This document shows, piece by piece, positions 12,346-20,364 of a stretch of DNA of 29,844 bases. Below the pieces are notes generated by a model. The model was not told the origin of the DNA, searched no databases, and worked only from the letters and a program-made list of their open reading frames with translations. Position 1 is the first letter of the stretch, and every line of letters begins with the position of its first letter. The translations under genes and the position numbers were made by a program. Origin of the DNA: Candidatus Raymondbacteria bacterium RIFOXYA2_FULL_49_16 (GTDB lineage Bacteria; Fibrobacterota; OXYB2-FULL-49-7; XYB2-FULL-49-35); the NCBI GenBank assembly GCA_001789205.1, contig MFYT01000086.1:1-29844 (forward strand). Direction: 5' to 3'.

Positions 12346-13356
12346 GTGTTTTCCACTGGGTTTCCATTTTATCTGGCACCAATGGACGATATCACCAATC
12401 CCGTGCTCAGGGCTTTGATTGCACAGACCCTGCCGAAAGATGTTTCCATGGTATTTTTCAGCCCTGCGATAAACCCTAATTCAATAGTGAACAGGCACCA
12501 TGCGCGCGATGAGGACGTTCCCATTAATCCGGGTGAGAAGCTTATCTATAATATAATGAGCGGGGAATCAGACCTGATCCTCAAGGCAATGGATCTGTTG
12601 CTGAAGAACAATCCCGCGGGATTTAACCTGAACTGCGGCTGTCCGCGCGGCAAAATTCAGACTGCGGGCAGAAATCCCTGCGGTGTAGCGCTTATGGAAA
12701 GGCCTGACCTTGTGGCGCAGATTATCCGTGAAGCGAAAAAAGTCTTTCCTTGTATACATTTCAGCGTAAAAATCAGGATTGGCGTAAAAAGAGATATTCC
12801 AAAATTGCTTTCATTTTGCGGCATGGTCCAGGAACAGGGGGCTGACGCATTAATTTTACATCCTCGGACAGGAGAGGAGCAGTTTACCAGACCCGTGGAT
12901 AATGGATTGTATAATCAGGTGCGACAAACACTTACAATTCCCTTGGTTGGAAACGGCGATGTGCTCGATGATGAAGAGGCATTGGCACTCAAACAGCGCT
13001 ATGGACTTAACGGGGTCATGATCGGCAGGGGCGCGCTTGCCCATCCCTGTATTTTCAGGGCAATTGCCTTACGGTTACAAGGAGAACGCACGCGTTCATT
13101 TCTTGAAGAGCCCATGATGACCTGGGACGAACGTCGGGATTTTCTGTTGCAGTATCTGACTGGCCTTAACGAACGCTATGGTGAAGCGCTTACCCTCAAA
13201 CGGTTCAGGCTCTTTTGCGAATGGTTTCGGCGGGGCATGGAATTCGGCCTTGTTTTGCGCGGGCCATTGGTCAAAGCGAAGAGCTTGCATGAAATGCAGG
13301 ACGCAATACAGAAGTTTTTTTTCACAAATAAAAAACAGATACTCAGCCTGGTTTAA
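12346..13356 (+). CDS. tRNA-dihydrouridine synthase family protein
   Basis: 336 residues of the FMN-dependent TIM-barrel Dus family, which reduces uridines in the D-loop of tRNA using NADPH. Visible motifs in order: FYLAPMDDITNPVLR (strand 1, FMN phosphate side), FNLNCGCPRGKI with the catalytic cysteine (C99), SVKIRIGV (lysine, FMN N1), ALILHPRTGEEQF (histidine and arginine), PLVGNGDVLD and GVMIGRGALAHP (FMN phosphate binding), then the C-terminal helical RNA-binding domain. The start is GTG at 12346, with AAAGGGA upstream. The segment after GCP (QTAGRNPCGVALM) differs from the usual GxGxALL, with an extra cysteine. Its position beside a tRNA gene is probably coincidental. Confidence 0.9.
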   Translation: MFSTGFPFYLAPMDDITNPVLRALIAQTLPKDVSMVFFSPAINPNSIVNRHHARDEDVPINPGEKLIYNIMSGESDLILKAMDLLLKNNPAGFNLNCGCPRGKIQTAGRNPCGVALMERPDLVAQIIREAKKVFPCIHFSVKIRIGVKRDIPKLLSFCGMVQEQGADALILHPRTGEEQFTRPVDNGLYNQVRQTLTIPLVGNGDVLDDEEALALKQRYGLNGVMIGRGALAHPCIFRAIALRLQGERTRSFLEEPMMTWDERRDFLLQYLTGLNERYGEALTLKRFRLFCEWFRRGMEFGLVLRGPLVKAKSLHEMQDAIQKFFFTNKKQILSLV

Positions 13357-13407
13357 AAATATATTTTTATATTTATAACTGAACATACCCAGAAAAGGAG
13401 CATATCC

Positions 13408-14982
13408 ATGAAATATTTGTTGTGTTTCGCCCTGATTGCCGCTGTTTTTGGCACCTCGTATTCGTATGTAACCGCTGATAACAAACAAGTACCCGCCCTG
13501 CCAATCCCGGCTGGCGCAACAGTGTACCCATGCTCAAACTTCGTCAGTTTATATATGAACATCAGGAACCACATGGCGCCCAATACCTGTTTTCTGATAA
13601 AGGACGGAACCTATGCGTTCAATACCATAACGGTAAATATTTCAGCGGATCATGTGTATTTTATCGGCGAATCAGGAGACCCTTCCAAGGTAATACTCAC
13701 GAGCAATGGCTTTTTCGCCGACGAAGCGCCGGATTTTGACTTCTTTCACATTGCAAACAACGCCCACCATGTCATTTTTGCCAATATCACCATTTCCGAG
13801 ACCCGGCAATACGCGGTAAAATTCAACGGCCTTACCAACATGGGCAATATCCTTTGGCATAATGTGCGATTCATCAATAATGCCACACGCGATATTAAAG
13901 GCGTAGGATTAATGGAGGCTCCCGCCTGCACGGTCCGGTATTGTCATTTTGAGAACACAAAAATCCCTCTAATCACCCGCTGCTCCGACGGATCGTGCGC
14001 GTCAGACGGGGACTACATTGCGGGCATGGACATCATGAGCGCGGACTCGTGGGCCATCCACGATAGCTATTTCAAAAACATCCTTGGCGCAAGCGGCGGC
14101 GGCCGCGCCGGGGTATTTATGTGGAACTTGTGCAGGAACGTCTGGACCGAAAGGAACACGTTTGTCAACTGCGACCGGAGCGTTGCGTACGGCAACTACA
14201 GCAGTGGGGAAATTTCCCACGATTCATCGTATATTATGAATAACTTCATTTTACCAGGCGCGGGAAACGCCATTGAATTGTATTATACGCGGCGCGTCAG
14301 GGTCTTCAACAATACGCTGTATGGCGCTACCACAACCGGATCAATAATATATGGCAACGCATCGGGGGGCGGGGCAAACACCTATGGTGAAATTAAAAAC
14401 AACATTCTGAACGGCTCCATATCCAATCAAAACGCCACAGCGCCGGACACCGCAACGAATATCCTGGTCAGCAGGGGCAACGCGGCAATCCTTGCGCGCT
14501 GGTTCCCGAATGCAGCTACTGGAGACTTCCATTTTTCGTCTGATACCTGCAGGCCGCTGAACCGGGGGACCGCGCTTGCCCAGGTCACGCTGGACTGGGA
14601 CAATGCACCGCGTATCGGAACGCTTGATATTGGCGCGGACGAGTACAATAACAATACGCCTATCCAATTCATGCCCGAGGAAATAACAACCATACAAGAG
14701 GCATATCTCTCGCCCGCCTCCCCCAACCCCTTTAACCCGGTCACCTGCGTCCGCTATGGCATTGCCACCGCGGAAGCGGGAACACCGTGTGAAATCGCCA
14801 TTCTTTCCCTGGAGGGCCGGCTGATTCGCACATTAAGGAGCGGCCCAGCGTTTCCTGGCACCTATGCAATCCAATGGGACGCAAAAGATGATAACGGTTT
14901 CCAGGTTGCAAGCGGCGCATATCTGATCAGGTTAACGGTTGGCTCAAAAGGCAGCACCACGCGCGCGGTTTTCATGAAATAG
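13408..14982 (+). CDS. secreted right-handed beta-helix protein with FlgD-like/T9SS C-terminal domain
   Basis: 524 residues. A strong AAAGGAG lies 7 bases before the ATG. Residues 1-20 are a signal peptide (YLLCFALIAAVFGTSYS). From ~45 to ~400 the chain has the irregular Asn-rich repeats of a pectate-lyase-like parallel beta-helix (VIFANITISETRQYAVKF, ILWHNVRFINN, VRVFNNTLYG, GEIKNNILNG). The last ~85 residues begin SPNPFNPVT and end GAYLIRLTVGSKGSTTRAVF, the FlgD-like / Por-type domain used for type IX secretion in FCB bacteria. It may bind or cleave an extracellular polysaccharide; I see no definite catalytic set. Several cysteine pairs suggest disulphides. Converges with the URO-D gene 42 bases later. 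Confidence 0.82.
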   Translation: MKYLLCFALIAAVFGTSYSYVTADNKQVPALPIPAGATVYPCSNFVSLYMNIRNHMAPNTCFLIKDGTYAFNTITVNISADHVYFIGESGDPSKVILTSNGFFADEAPDFDFFHIANNAHHVIFANITISETRQYAVKFNGLTNMGNILWHNVRFINNATRDIKGVGLMEAPACTVRYCHFENTKIPLITRCSDGSCASDGDYIAGMDIMSADSWAIHDSYFKNILGASGGGRAGVFMWNLCRNVWTERNTFVNCDRSVAYGNYSSGEISHDSSYIMNNFILPGAGNAIELYYTRRVRVFNNTLYGATTTGSIIYGNASGGGANTYGEIKNNILNGSISNQNATAPDTATNILVSRGNAAILARWFPNAATGDFHFSSDTCRPLNRGTALAQVTLDWDNAPRIGTLDIGADEYNNNTPIQFMPEEITTIQEAYLSPASPNPFNPVTCVRYGIATAEAGTPCEIAILSLEGRLIRTLRSGPAFPGTYAIQWDAKDDNGFQVASGAYLIRLTVGSKGSTTRAVFMK

Positions 14983-15024
14983 CGCATATCCGGCTTGGCC
15001 CTTGTCCGGGGCCCTTGTGTGCGG

Positions 15025-16083
15025 CTACTTGTAAAATCCCGATATTTTGTTAATATAGGCCTCGCCTTCTTCAACAGTACGAGTGTTGAAGCCATAGATG
15101 ACCCCTTCCGCGGGCAGCGCGCGGCACAGGGTATCAATCTCCGGAGGTTCTGGTGTCAGGACAAGCGTCCGGCCCGACCGCAGTATTTTTTTAAAATCAT
15201 CGAGAAATTCTTCGTGAAGTGGATTTTGAGGATCAAGGCTGACCTGCACGCCTTTGATCTCCGGAAGGCTTAGAATAGCATCAAGAGTGTGCATGCCCGC
15301 TGTATGGAGGTGAAAGACCGCGTAGGGAATGCCAGCGATCGCTTTTTTTATCGAAGGAATAATGAGCTTGTGCACACTTTCCGGATCCATCATTACCGTG
15401 CAATCTTCACCGATGGTGTATCCTTTGCCGGGAAAGAGCAAGTTGAGCCAATCTGAATAAATTTCATTTCCGGTAACAGCGTTGTCAATGGCCCAGAAAT
15501 ATGAGCGGACCATGTCCGCGGTCCGGTCGATGAGCGCCTTCAGGGCCTCCTCTTCGAGCAGCGTGCTTTCAAGGAATTTCTGCGTGCCCAGAATGTTGGT
15601 CACAGCGTCGCCAGGGCCGCCGATATCGCAGTGCGCGGGAAAAAACCTGTCCCGGTCAAGGAGCGAACGGGCGCTGTAAAGACCCATCAGTTTCCGCGAA
15701 AAACCGGTATTCAGGTCGAACGCCGGCAGGGGCGCGTCCGCGATGTTTTCCACAAAAGGGTGGAACCAGGACGTTGTCTTGTCAAACTCCGGTTCTCGTC
15801 CAAAGAGCGCCGTTCCCAGGATAGGACCAAGGGTGTACCAGGCCATATGAAATCCTTCGCCAAGGCATTTCTGGTTGCGGTACTGGTGTTCCTGGTGTGC
15901 AATGAAATAATCAGGGGAAAACCAGCGTTCCGCCATTGATGCGTATGGCAACAGGAGGTTGAATTCTGGCGTGCGCGCGAATATCTGGACAAGAGGCGTT
16001 TTGTTGGACAACCGCCAGAACTGATTGAACCGGTCGACGATCTCCTCCCAGGGAGTATGCGTGTTGTTGTATTTGAATGACAT
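15025..16083 (-). CDS. uroporphyrinogen decarboxylase (URO-D) superfamily protein, second paralogue
   Basis: 352 residues from the ATG at 16083, 5 bases after the deoC stop codon; an earlier in-frame ATG at 16143 lies inside deoC. The fold signature is seen in the C-terminal half: PYAVFHLHTAGMHTLDAIL, IKGVQVSLDPQNP, RTLVLTPEPPE. This group includes HemE but also methyl-transferring MtaA/CmuA-like enzymes and many uncharacterised catabolic proteins. The HxC zinc motif of MtaA-type enzymes is replaced by HLHTAG, and the rest diverges strongly from HemE, so I would not call it either. Last gene of the sulfatase operon. Its distance from the other paralogue (16765-17838) suggests different substrates or a heteromer. 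Confidence 0.75.
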   Translation of the reverse strand: MSFKYNNTHTPWEEIVDRFNQFWRLSNKTPLVQIFARTPEFNLLLPYASMAERWFSPDYFIAHQEHQYRNQKCLGEGFHMAWYTLGPILGTALFGREPEFDKTTSWFHPFVENIADAPLPAFDLNTGFSRKLMGLYSARSLLDRDRFFPAHCDIGGPGDAVTNILGTQKFLESTLLEEEALKALIDRTADMVRSYFWAIDNAVTGNEIYSDWLNLLFPGKGYTIGEDCTVMMDPESVHKLIIPSIKKAIAGIPYAVFHLHTAGMHTLDAILSLPEIKGVQVSLDPQNPLHEEFLDDFKKILRSGRTLVLTPEPPEIDTLCRALPAEGVIYGFNTRTVEEGEAYINKISGFYK

Positions 16084-16088
16084 ACCAG

Positions 16089-16754
16089 TTATTTTAACCT
16101 GTCGAGGATCGCGGCCGTTGCTGTGCAGCCAAAGCGGGTGCAACCCAGGGCTTTCACCTCAATGGCGCGTTCGAGGGTGCGGACCCCACCCGCGGCCTTT
16201 ACCTGGATGTGCGGGGCAGCGTGGCTGCGCATGAGCGTAAGATCCTTGTCCTCAGCGCCGCCTGTGCCATACCCGGTTGATGTTTTGACAAAATCAGCGC
16301 CAATCTCATTGCATATGGTGCAGGTGGCAATTTTTTCCTCATCAGAAAGATAGCAGTTTTCAAAGATGACCTTCACAATGACCTTGCGAGCGTGGCAGGC
16401 TTTTATCACCGCGGCAAGATCGTCTTTAACATATGCATGGTCCCCTGATTTAAGTTTGCCGATGTTCAACACCACGTCAAGCTCAACCGCGCCATTGTCC
16501 ATGGCTTCTTTTGCTTCAGTCACTTTGGTACGTGTGGTGGTGGTGCCATGGGGAAAGCCGATGACCGTAGTGACCAGCACAGGACTATCTTTGAGCATCT
16601 TTTTTGCGAGTATAACGTCAGCAGGACGAACGCAGACAGTCGCCACCTTATACGCGTGCGCTAATCGGCAGCCCGCTTCTATTTCCGTGTCGGTCAGCGT
16701 GGGCTTGAGCAAAGAGTGGTCAATCATTTTCGCGATTTCTTCGTACGTTGGCAT
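16089..16754 (-). CDS. deoC: deoxyribose-phosphate aldolase
   Basis: 221 residues. DeoC converts 2-deoxyribose 5-phosphate to acetaldehyde and glyceraldehyde 3-phosphate through a lysine Schiff base. The motifs are complete: IDHSLLKPT near the start, VIGFPHG, ELDVVLNIG with catalytic D93, VIVKVIFENC, DFVKTSTGYGTGGA with Schiff-base K157, and VKAAGGVRT with K186. The ATG at 16754 follows AAGGAG; a longer in-frame start at 16781 lies within the preceding gene. It sits between the two URO-D-family genes, with 10- and 5-base gaps, so the three are surely co-transcribed. In this context it may act on a sugar-catabolism intermediate rather than in nucleoside breakdown; no other deo gene is near. 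Confidence 0.93.
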   Translation of the reverse strand: MPTYEEIAKMIDHSLLKPTLTDTEIEAGCRLAHAYKVATVCVRPADVILAKKMLKDSPVLVTTVIGFPHGTTTTRTKVTEAKEAMDNGAVELDVVLNIGKLKSGDHAYVKDDLAAVIKACHARKVIVKVIFENCYLSDEEKIATCTICNEIGADFVKTSTGYGTGGAEDKDLTLMRSHAAPHIQVKAAGGVRTLERAIEVKALGCTRFGCTATAAILDRLK

Positions 16755-16764
16755 GATGGGCTCC

Positions 16765-17838
16765 TTAGAATGGCTTTTCAATCAGCGCTTTGATCGCGTT
16801 CAGGTTTTCAACGCTTGTTCCCTGGGGAACAGCATCGCCGCTTCCCAGGAAAAAACAACGGGTATCGGGAATCGAAGAAACAAGCGAACGCACTTCCGAT
16901 ACAAGGGCATCGGGTTTCAGGTGCGCGAACATGGTGCATTCAATGCCGCCGGTAAGCACCTTTCCTTGCGCCCCCAGGGTGCGTACAGCAGCGGGCAGGT
17001 CGCAATCGCCTGTTGGCGGCGGCGCGACATCCACAATGCCGTCGAACAATGCGGCAGCGATCTGGTCAACCACCATGTTTATATGGCCGCACATGTGGAC
17101 CAGCAGCTTTTTCCCATGGTCATGCATAATGCGGGCATAATCATTCAGCATGGGAATCTCAAACTGTTTAATCCATTCAGGCGATGAATTGGCGGTGTTG
17201 GTGTTTTCATAACAGATAATGACCTCTGCTGGCCCCTGGGCGGTGATCGCGGCCTCGCGCTCACGTTTCTGTTTGAGGATGGCCATGGTCTCCTCAATCA
17301 GCGCGGTATGGTCGTAATAGAGATAGACGAATTTTTCCACGCCACTATGGTGCGCGAGCATATCTTCAAACGCCGTGGACATGATTCCTGTAGCAACAAC
17401 AATGTTCGAATTTTTTTTTAGGGCATCTTCGAGCTCTTTATAATCCGGAACACACGACGTATGTTCCGTCAGATAATTGAATGTTTCCAGGTCTTCAGCT
17501 GTTTTTATCAAATGTTCGGCGGGAAAGGGGATGTTGGGCGACTCTTTCGTAAAGGTTTCAGTTTTTTGGAGCGTGCCCACGGGCGTTAGATAGCGCGTTA
17601 TGATTGAACCGTTGACTCTTTTTTCTTCGATCCGGATGGTGCTATCATATTGTTCCTTATAGCACCAAGGGCCGCGTACCATGTCCGCGCCAAACGCCTT
17701 TTGCACGTTGATGATGTCCATGGACCTGTATGGCTCAGGCAATCCTGACCGCGTATAGTTATCGATGCAGGGGGTATAGGGACGCCGGTCCGGTTGTGCG
17801 CCGTTTAGCGCGGACATGACACGTTCTTTGCTATTCAT
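16765..17838 (-). CDS. URO-D superfamily protein, first paralogue (MtaA-like layout)
   Basis: 357 residues. Begins MNSKERVMSALNG, the typical start of MtaA/CmuA/URO-D family proteins, and carries DPVGTLQK-type segment TPVGTLQKTETF and the strand GKKLLVHMCGH. H248 and C250 of this HMC match the first two zinc ligands of MtaA-type methylcobamide:thiol methyltransferases, but the third cysteine (normally in a GC dipeptide near the C-terminus) appears as SGD in FLGSGDAVPQGT. So zinc methyl transfer is uncertain. HemE-specific N-terminal arginines are not evident. Second gene of the sulfatase operon, 44 bases after the sulfatase; followed by deoC. No corrinoid protein gene is nearby. Confidence 0.78.
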   Translation of the reverse strand: MNSKERVMSALNGAQPDRRPYTPCIDNYTRSGLPEPYRSMDIINVQKAFGADMVRGPWCYKEQYDSTIRIEEKRVNGSIITRYLTPVGTLQKTETFTKESPNIPFPAEHLIKTAEDLETFNYLTEHTSCVPDYKELEDALKKNSNIVVATGIMSTAFEDMLAHHSGVEKFVYLYYDHTALIEETMAILKQKREREAAITAQGPAEVIICYENTNTANSSPEWIKQFEIPMLNDYARIMHDHGKKLLVHMCGHINMVVDQIAAALFDGIVDVAPPPTGDCDLPAAVRTLGAQGKVLTGGIECTMFAHLKPDALVSEVRSLVSSIPDTRCFFLGSGDAVPQGTSVENLNAIKALIEKPF

Positions 17839-17882
17839 ACCATGGGACCTTGGGGTTTCCGTTCATGCCATCTCATTATGCA

Positions 17883-19352
17883 TTATCCTCTTTTGCCCGG
17901 AGGACGGACGCCGCGGCCAGTACGTTTTGTCAAGGTGTCGCCTAGTTCTCCGCGGGCCTGCTCAACAAGGACGTTGAGCCGCTCAACTACGCCGGGATGT
18001 TCGGCCGCGATGTTCGTGGTTTCACCTATGTCTTTTTCCAGGTCATACAACGCAAGCCCTGTTGTGCCTGTCGCATACGAGCCCGGATAGCCGTCCTTGC
18101 CGGGTTCAACACCGCGATATGAACGGTATGAATGAGGTACGTGAAGCTTCCATGCGCCTTGTCTAACAGCATGCAGCTCACCATCGTAATAAAAATAAAA
18201 AGAATCGCGAGGATGTGCGTTTTTCTTTCCTTCCATAAGCGGCAGCATGTTCACACCGTCGATCGGTTTTTCCGGCAACGAGGTATTGACAATCGCGGCA
18301 ATAGTGGGCAATAGGTCGATAGTTGAGGCGATTTTATTACAGGTTGTTCCCGCGGGAATCCGGCCAGGCCACCGCATTATGCAGGGAACGCGCGCCCCGC
18401 CCTCCCACATCGCTCCTTTGCCTTCACGGAGCGGACCGGCGGAACCGCTATGATTGCCAAAGTTCAGCCACGGGCCATTGTCGCTCACGAACACGACAAG
18501 CGTGTTTTTGTCCAGTCCGTTAGCGCTCAATGCTTTCATGATTTCACTCATGGACCAGTCAATCTCCATCATGACGTCGCCGTACAGCCCTTGCGTGCTT
18601 TTTCCCTTGAATTTCCCTGAGACACCCAATGGCACGTGCGGCATGGAATGAGGAACATACAGAAGGAATGGCGTGTTTTTATTCTTTGTAATGAATCGCA
18701 CGGCCCGCTCGGTATACATTGTGGTAAGTTTTGACTGGTCGTCGAGCGACCGTATTTCAGACACTGGTTCATTGCCCTCCATCAGCATGAGCGGGGGATA
18801 TTTGGATTGTTTTTTGTCCGCTGCCGCGGGTGTGCCGTCGTAATCTACTGGCCACATGTCATTGGAATACGGCAATCCGAAAAATTCGTCGAAGCCGTGC
18901 TGCAACGGCAGGAATTCCTTGTAGTCCCCAAGATGCCATTTGCCGAATATTCCCGTAGCATATCCCTTTTTTTTGAGCATTTGAGCAATGGTCTCCTCGT
19001 CTGGACTAAGGCCAATGTTCGAGAACGGCCGAAGCGCTCCATGGATGCCTACTCTCTCCGCATAGCATCCGGTCAGAAGAGACGCGCGCGAGGCACTGCA
19101 GACCGCCTGGGAAACGTAAAAATTAGTGAATCTCACTCCTTCAGACGCCATCCGGTCGAGGGTGGGGGTCTCAAATCCTTTCGCCCCATAACACCCCACG
19201 TCAGCATATCCTTGATCATCCGTAAGAACAATGACAATGTTAGGCGGACGGTCTGAATATTTCTGAAAATCCGCGTTTGAAAAAGCCAGCGCCGATGCGC
19301 CCAGGCCTATTGTTTTGATAAATGCACGTCGCGTGTGGTTATTAGTTTCCAT
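17883..19352 (-). CDS. exported sulfatase (type I, formylglycine-dependent)
   Basis: 489 residues. The N-terminus HTRRAFIKTIGLGASALAF has the RR-x-F-x-K and hydrophobic stretch of a Tat signal. Sulfatase motifs: NIVIVLTDDQGYADVG (D45/D46 metal ligands), C85-S-A-S-R89 (CxAxR, cysteine oxidised to formylglycine), GKWHLGD, and VFVSDNGPW. It removes sulfate from a sulfated sugar or aryl ester outside the cytoplasm. GAAAGGA precedes the ATG. It heads a four-gene operon with URO-D-family genes and deoC, divergent from an AraC regulator. A formylglycine-generating or anaerobic maturase gene is not adjacent (the radical SAM protein at 2.6-3.7 kb is far away and lacks an obvious link). Confidence 0.93.
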   Translation of the reverse strand: METNNHTRRAFIKTIGLGASALAFSNADFQKYSDRPPNIVIVLTDDQGYADVGCYGAKGFETPTLDRMASEGVRFTNFYVSQAVCSASRASLLTGCYAERVGIHGALRPFSNIGLSPDEETIAQMLKKKGYATGIFGKWHLGDYKEFLPLQHGFDEFFGLPYSNDMWPVDYDGTPAAADKKQSKYPPLMLMEGNEPVSEIRSLDDQSKLTTMYTERAVRFITKNKNTPFLLYVPHSMPHVPLGVSGKFKGKSTQGLYGDVMMEIDWSMSEIMKALSANGLDKNTLVVFVSDNGPWLNFGNHSGSAGPLREGKGAMWEGGARVPCIMRWPGRIPAGTTCNKIASTIDLLPTIAAIVNTSLPEKPIDGVNMLPLMEGKKNAHPRDSFYFYYDGELHAVRQGAWKLHVPHSYRSYRGVEPGKDGYPGSYATGTTGLALYDLEKDIGETTNIAAEHPGVVERLNVLVEQARGELGDTLTKRTGRGVRPPGKRG

Positions 19353-19409
19353 TTCGTCCTTTCTCTATTACGAGTATAAATATATATGCACACAAAGAGG
19401 TTTAACATA

Positions 19410-19423
19410 GATAAAAGTGACAT
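19410..19423 (+). promoter_or_regulatory. candidate AraC-type site, upstream direct repeat
   Basis: GATAAAAGTGACAT; repeated with 12 of 14 matches at 19464-19477, same orientation, 54 bases apart. Located 58 bases upstream of the sulfatase start on the other strand, a plausible activation position. Confidence 0.45.
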
Positions 19424-19463
19424 TGTATGGCTGGTAAAACTGCCATTAACCTATATTTTAATG

Positions 19464-19477
19464 GATAAAAACGACAT
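19464..19477 (+). promoter_or_regulatory. candidate AraC-type site, downstream direct repeat
   Basis: GATAAAAACGACAT ends 5 bases before the AraC-family gene's ATG, where binding would block its own transcription or translation start. Pair of the site at 19410-19423. No Shine-Dalgarno sequence is visible in front of this ATG. Confidence 0.45.
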
Positions 19478-19482
19478 AATAT

Positions 19483-20364
19483 ATGAATAAGTTCCTGTTT
19501 GACTTCAGAAATCCACTACGCATGAACGTGCGCGTGTCCCTTCCGGGAATCCGCATTGATTTCCACGAAATGCAGTTTGGCGACATTGATTTTATCATTC
19601 CTGACCACACCCATTCATATTTTGAGACCAGCTATATTGCGGATGGCAGCGGGCTTTTTTCCTATATCCAGGACAGCGGGTTTGAGAAAAAGCGTGTGAC
19701 AATACAATATGGCCCTGGGACGCTCATCCAGACCGGGCCTGGCCTGGTCCACAATATTAAACCCGTGACGAAAAGCCGGGTCATATACTGGACTTGGGAA
19801 GCGGTTTCCGGTCCCTTGTGCCGGGCCATCAAACCAATCGAATGCTCCTCGGACGCGAAACAGGCGGTATATCCCTTTATCCAGGCCATTATCAACGAAT
19901 GCATCAGGCCCTGGAAAGACAGCGCGCGCGCGGTGCGGAGCCTCATCACTCACCTGTTGAGGGCCGAATGCGGTCTTTTTCACTGTGCCGAGGTGCGCGT
20001 TCCTTTGGTGGGCCGCATTCCGCACAGCGGGCTTGCGCACAAGGCACTCACCTTTATCAGGGACAATTTTTTCCAGGACCTCTCGCTTGCAGACCTGGCC
20101 CGGCAGTTTCGGGTGGGCACGCGCCAGATGATACGCATCCTAAAAAGCCATGAACCTCCCCTACGGTTTTGTGAGGAATTGCGCAGGGCGCGCGTGCAGG
20201 CCGCGTGCCAGCTGTTTATCCGCAATAGGTCGCTAAAGGTCAAAGAGGCGGCGCGGCAATGCGGTTTTGGCGACGAATACTATTTTTCCAGGACATTTAA
20301 ACGAATGACCGGTGTTTCGCCGGAGCAATTCAGACGCGCACCAGTTAAAAAGGAGACTTCATGA
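19483..20364 (+). CDS. AraC-family transcriptional regulator
   Basis: 293 residues. The N-terminal ~110 residues are a cupin sensor domain (PDHTHSYFETSYIADGSG, GPGTLIQTGPGLVHNI). The C-terminal ~100 residues carry the two AraC helix-turn-helices: LSLADLARQFRVGTRQMIRI, and VKEAARQCGFGDEYYFSRTF followed by KRMTGVSPEQFRR. It probably senses a sugar or related ligand and controls the divergent sulfatase/URO-D/deoC operon and itself. Its stop overlaps the ATG of the downstream reductase (ATGA), so the two are translationally coupled. Confidence 0.92.
   Translation: MNKFLFDFRNPLRMNVRVSLPGIRIDFHEMQFGDIDFIIPDHTHSYFETSYIADGSGLFSYIQDSGFEKKRVTIQYGPGTLIQTGPGLVHNIKPVTKSRVIYWTWEAVSGPLCRAIKPIECSSDAKQAVYPFIQAIINECIRPWKDSARAVRSLITHLLRAECGLFHCAEVRVPLVGRIPHSGLAHKALTFIRDNFFQDLSLADLARQFRVGTRQMIRILKSHEPPLRFCEELRRARVQAACQLFIRNRSLKVKEAARQCGFGDEYYFSRTFKRMTGVSPEQFRRAPVKKETS

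Noticed and set aside
14997-15013. GGCCC/GGGCC hairpin between the convergent beta-helix and URO-D genes as a bidirectional terminator
   Set aside because: Only a 5-bp stem and no U-rich tail on either side, so it is too weak to call.
15025-17838. URO-D genes as true heme biosynthesis hemE
   Set aside because: Two strongly diverged paralogues in a sulfatase/aldolase operon, lacking HemE signature sequences and any heme gene neighbour.
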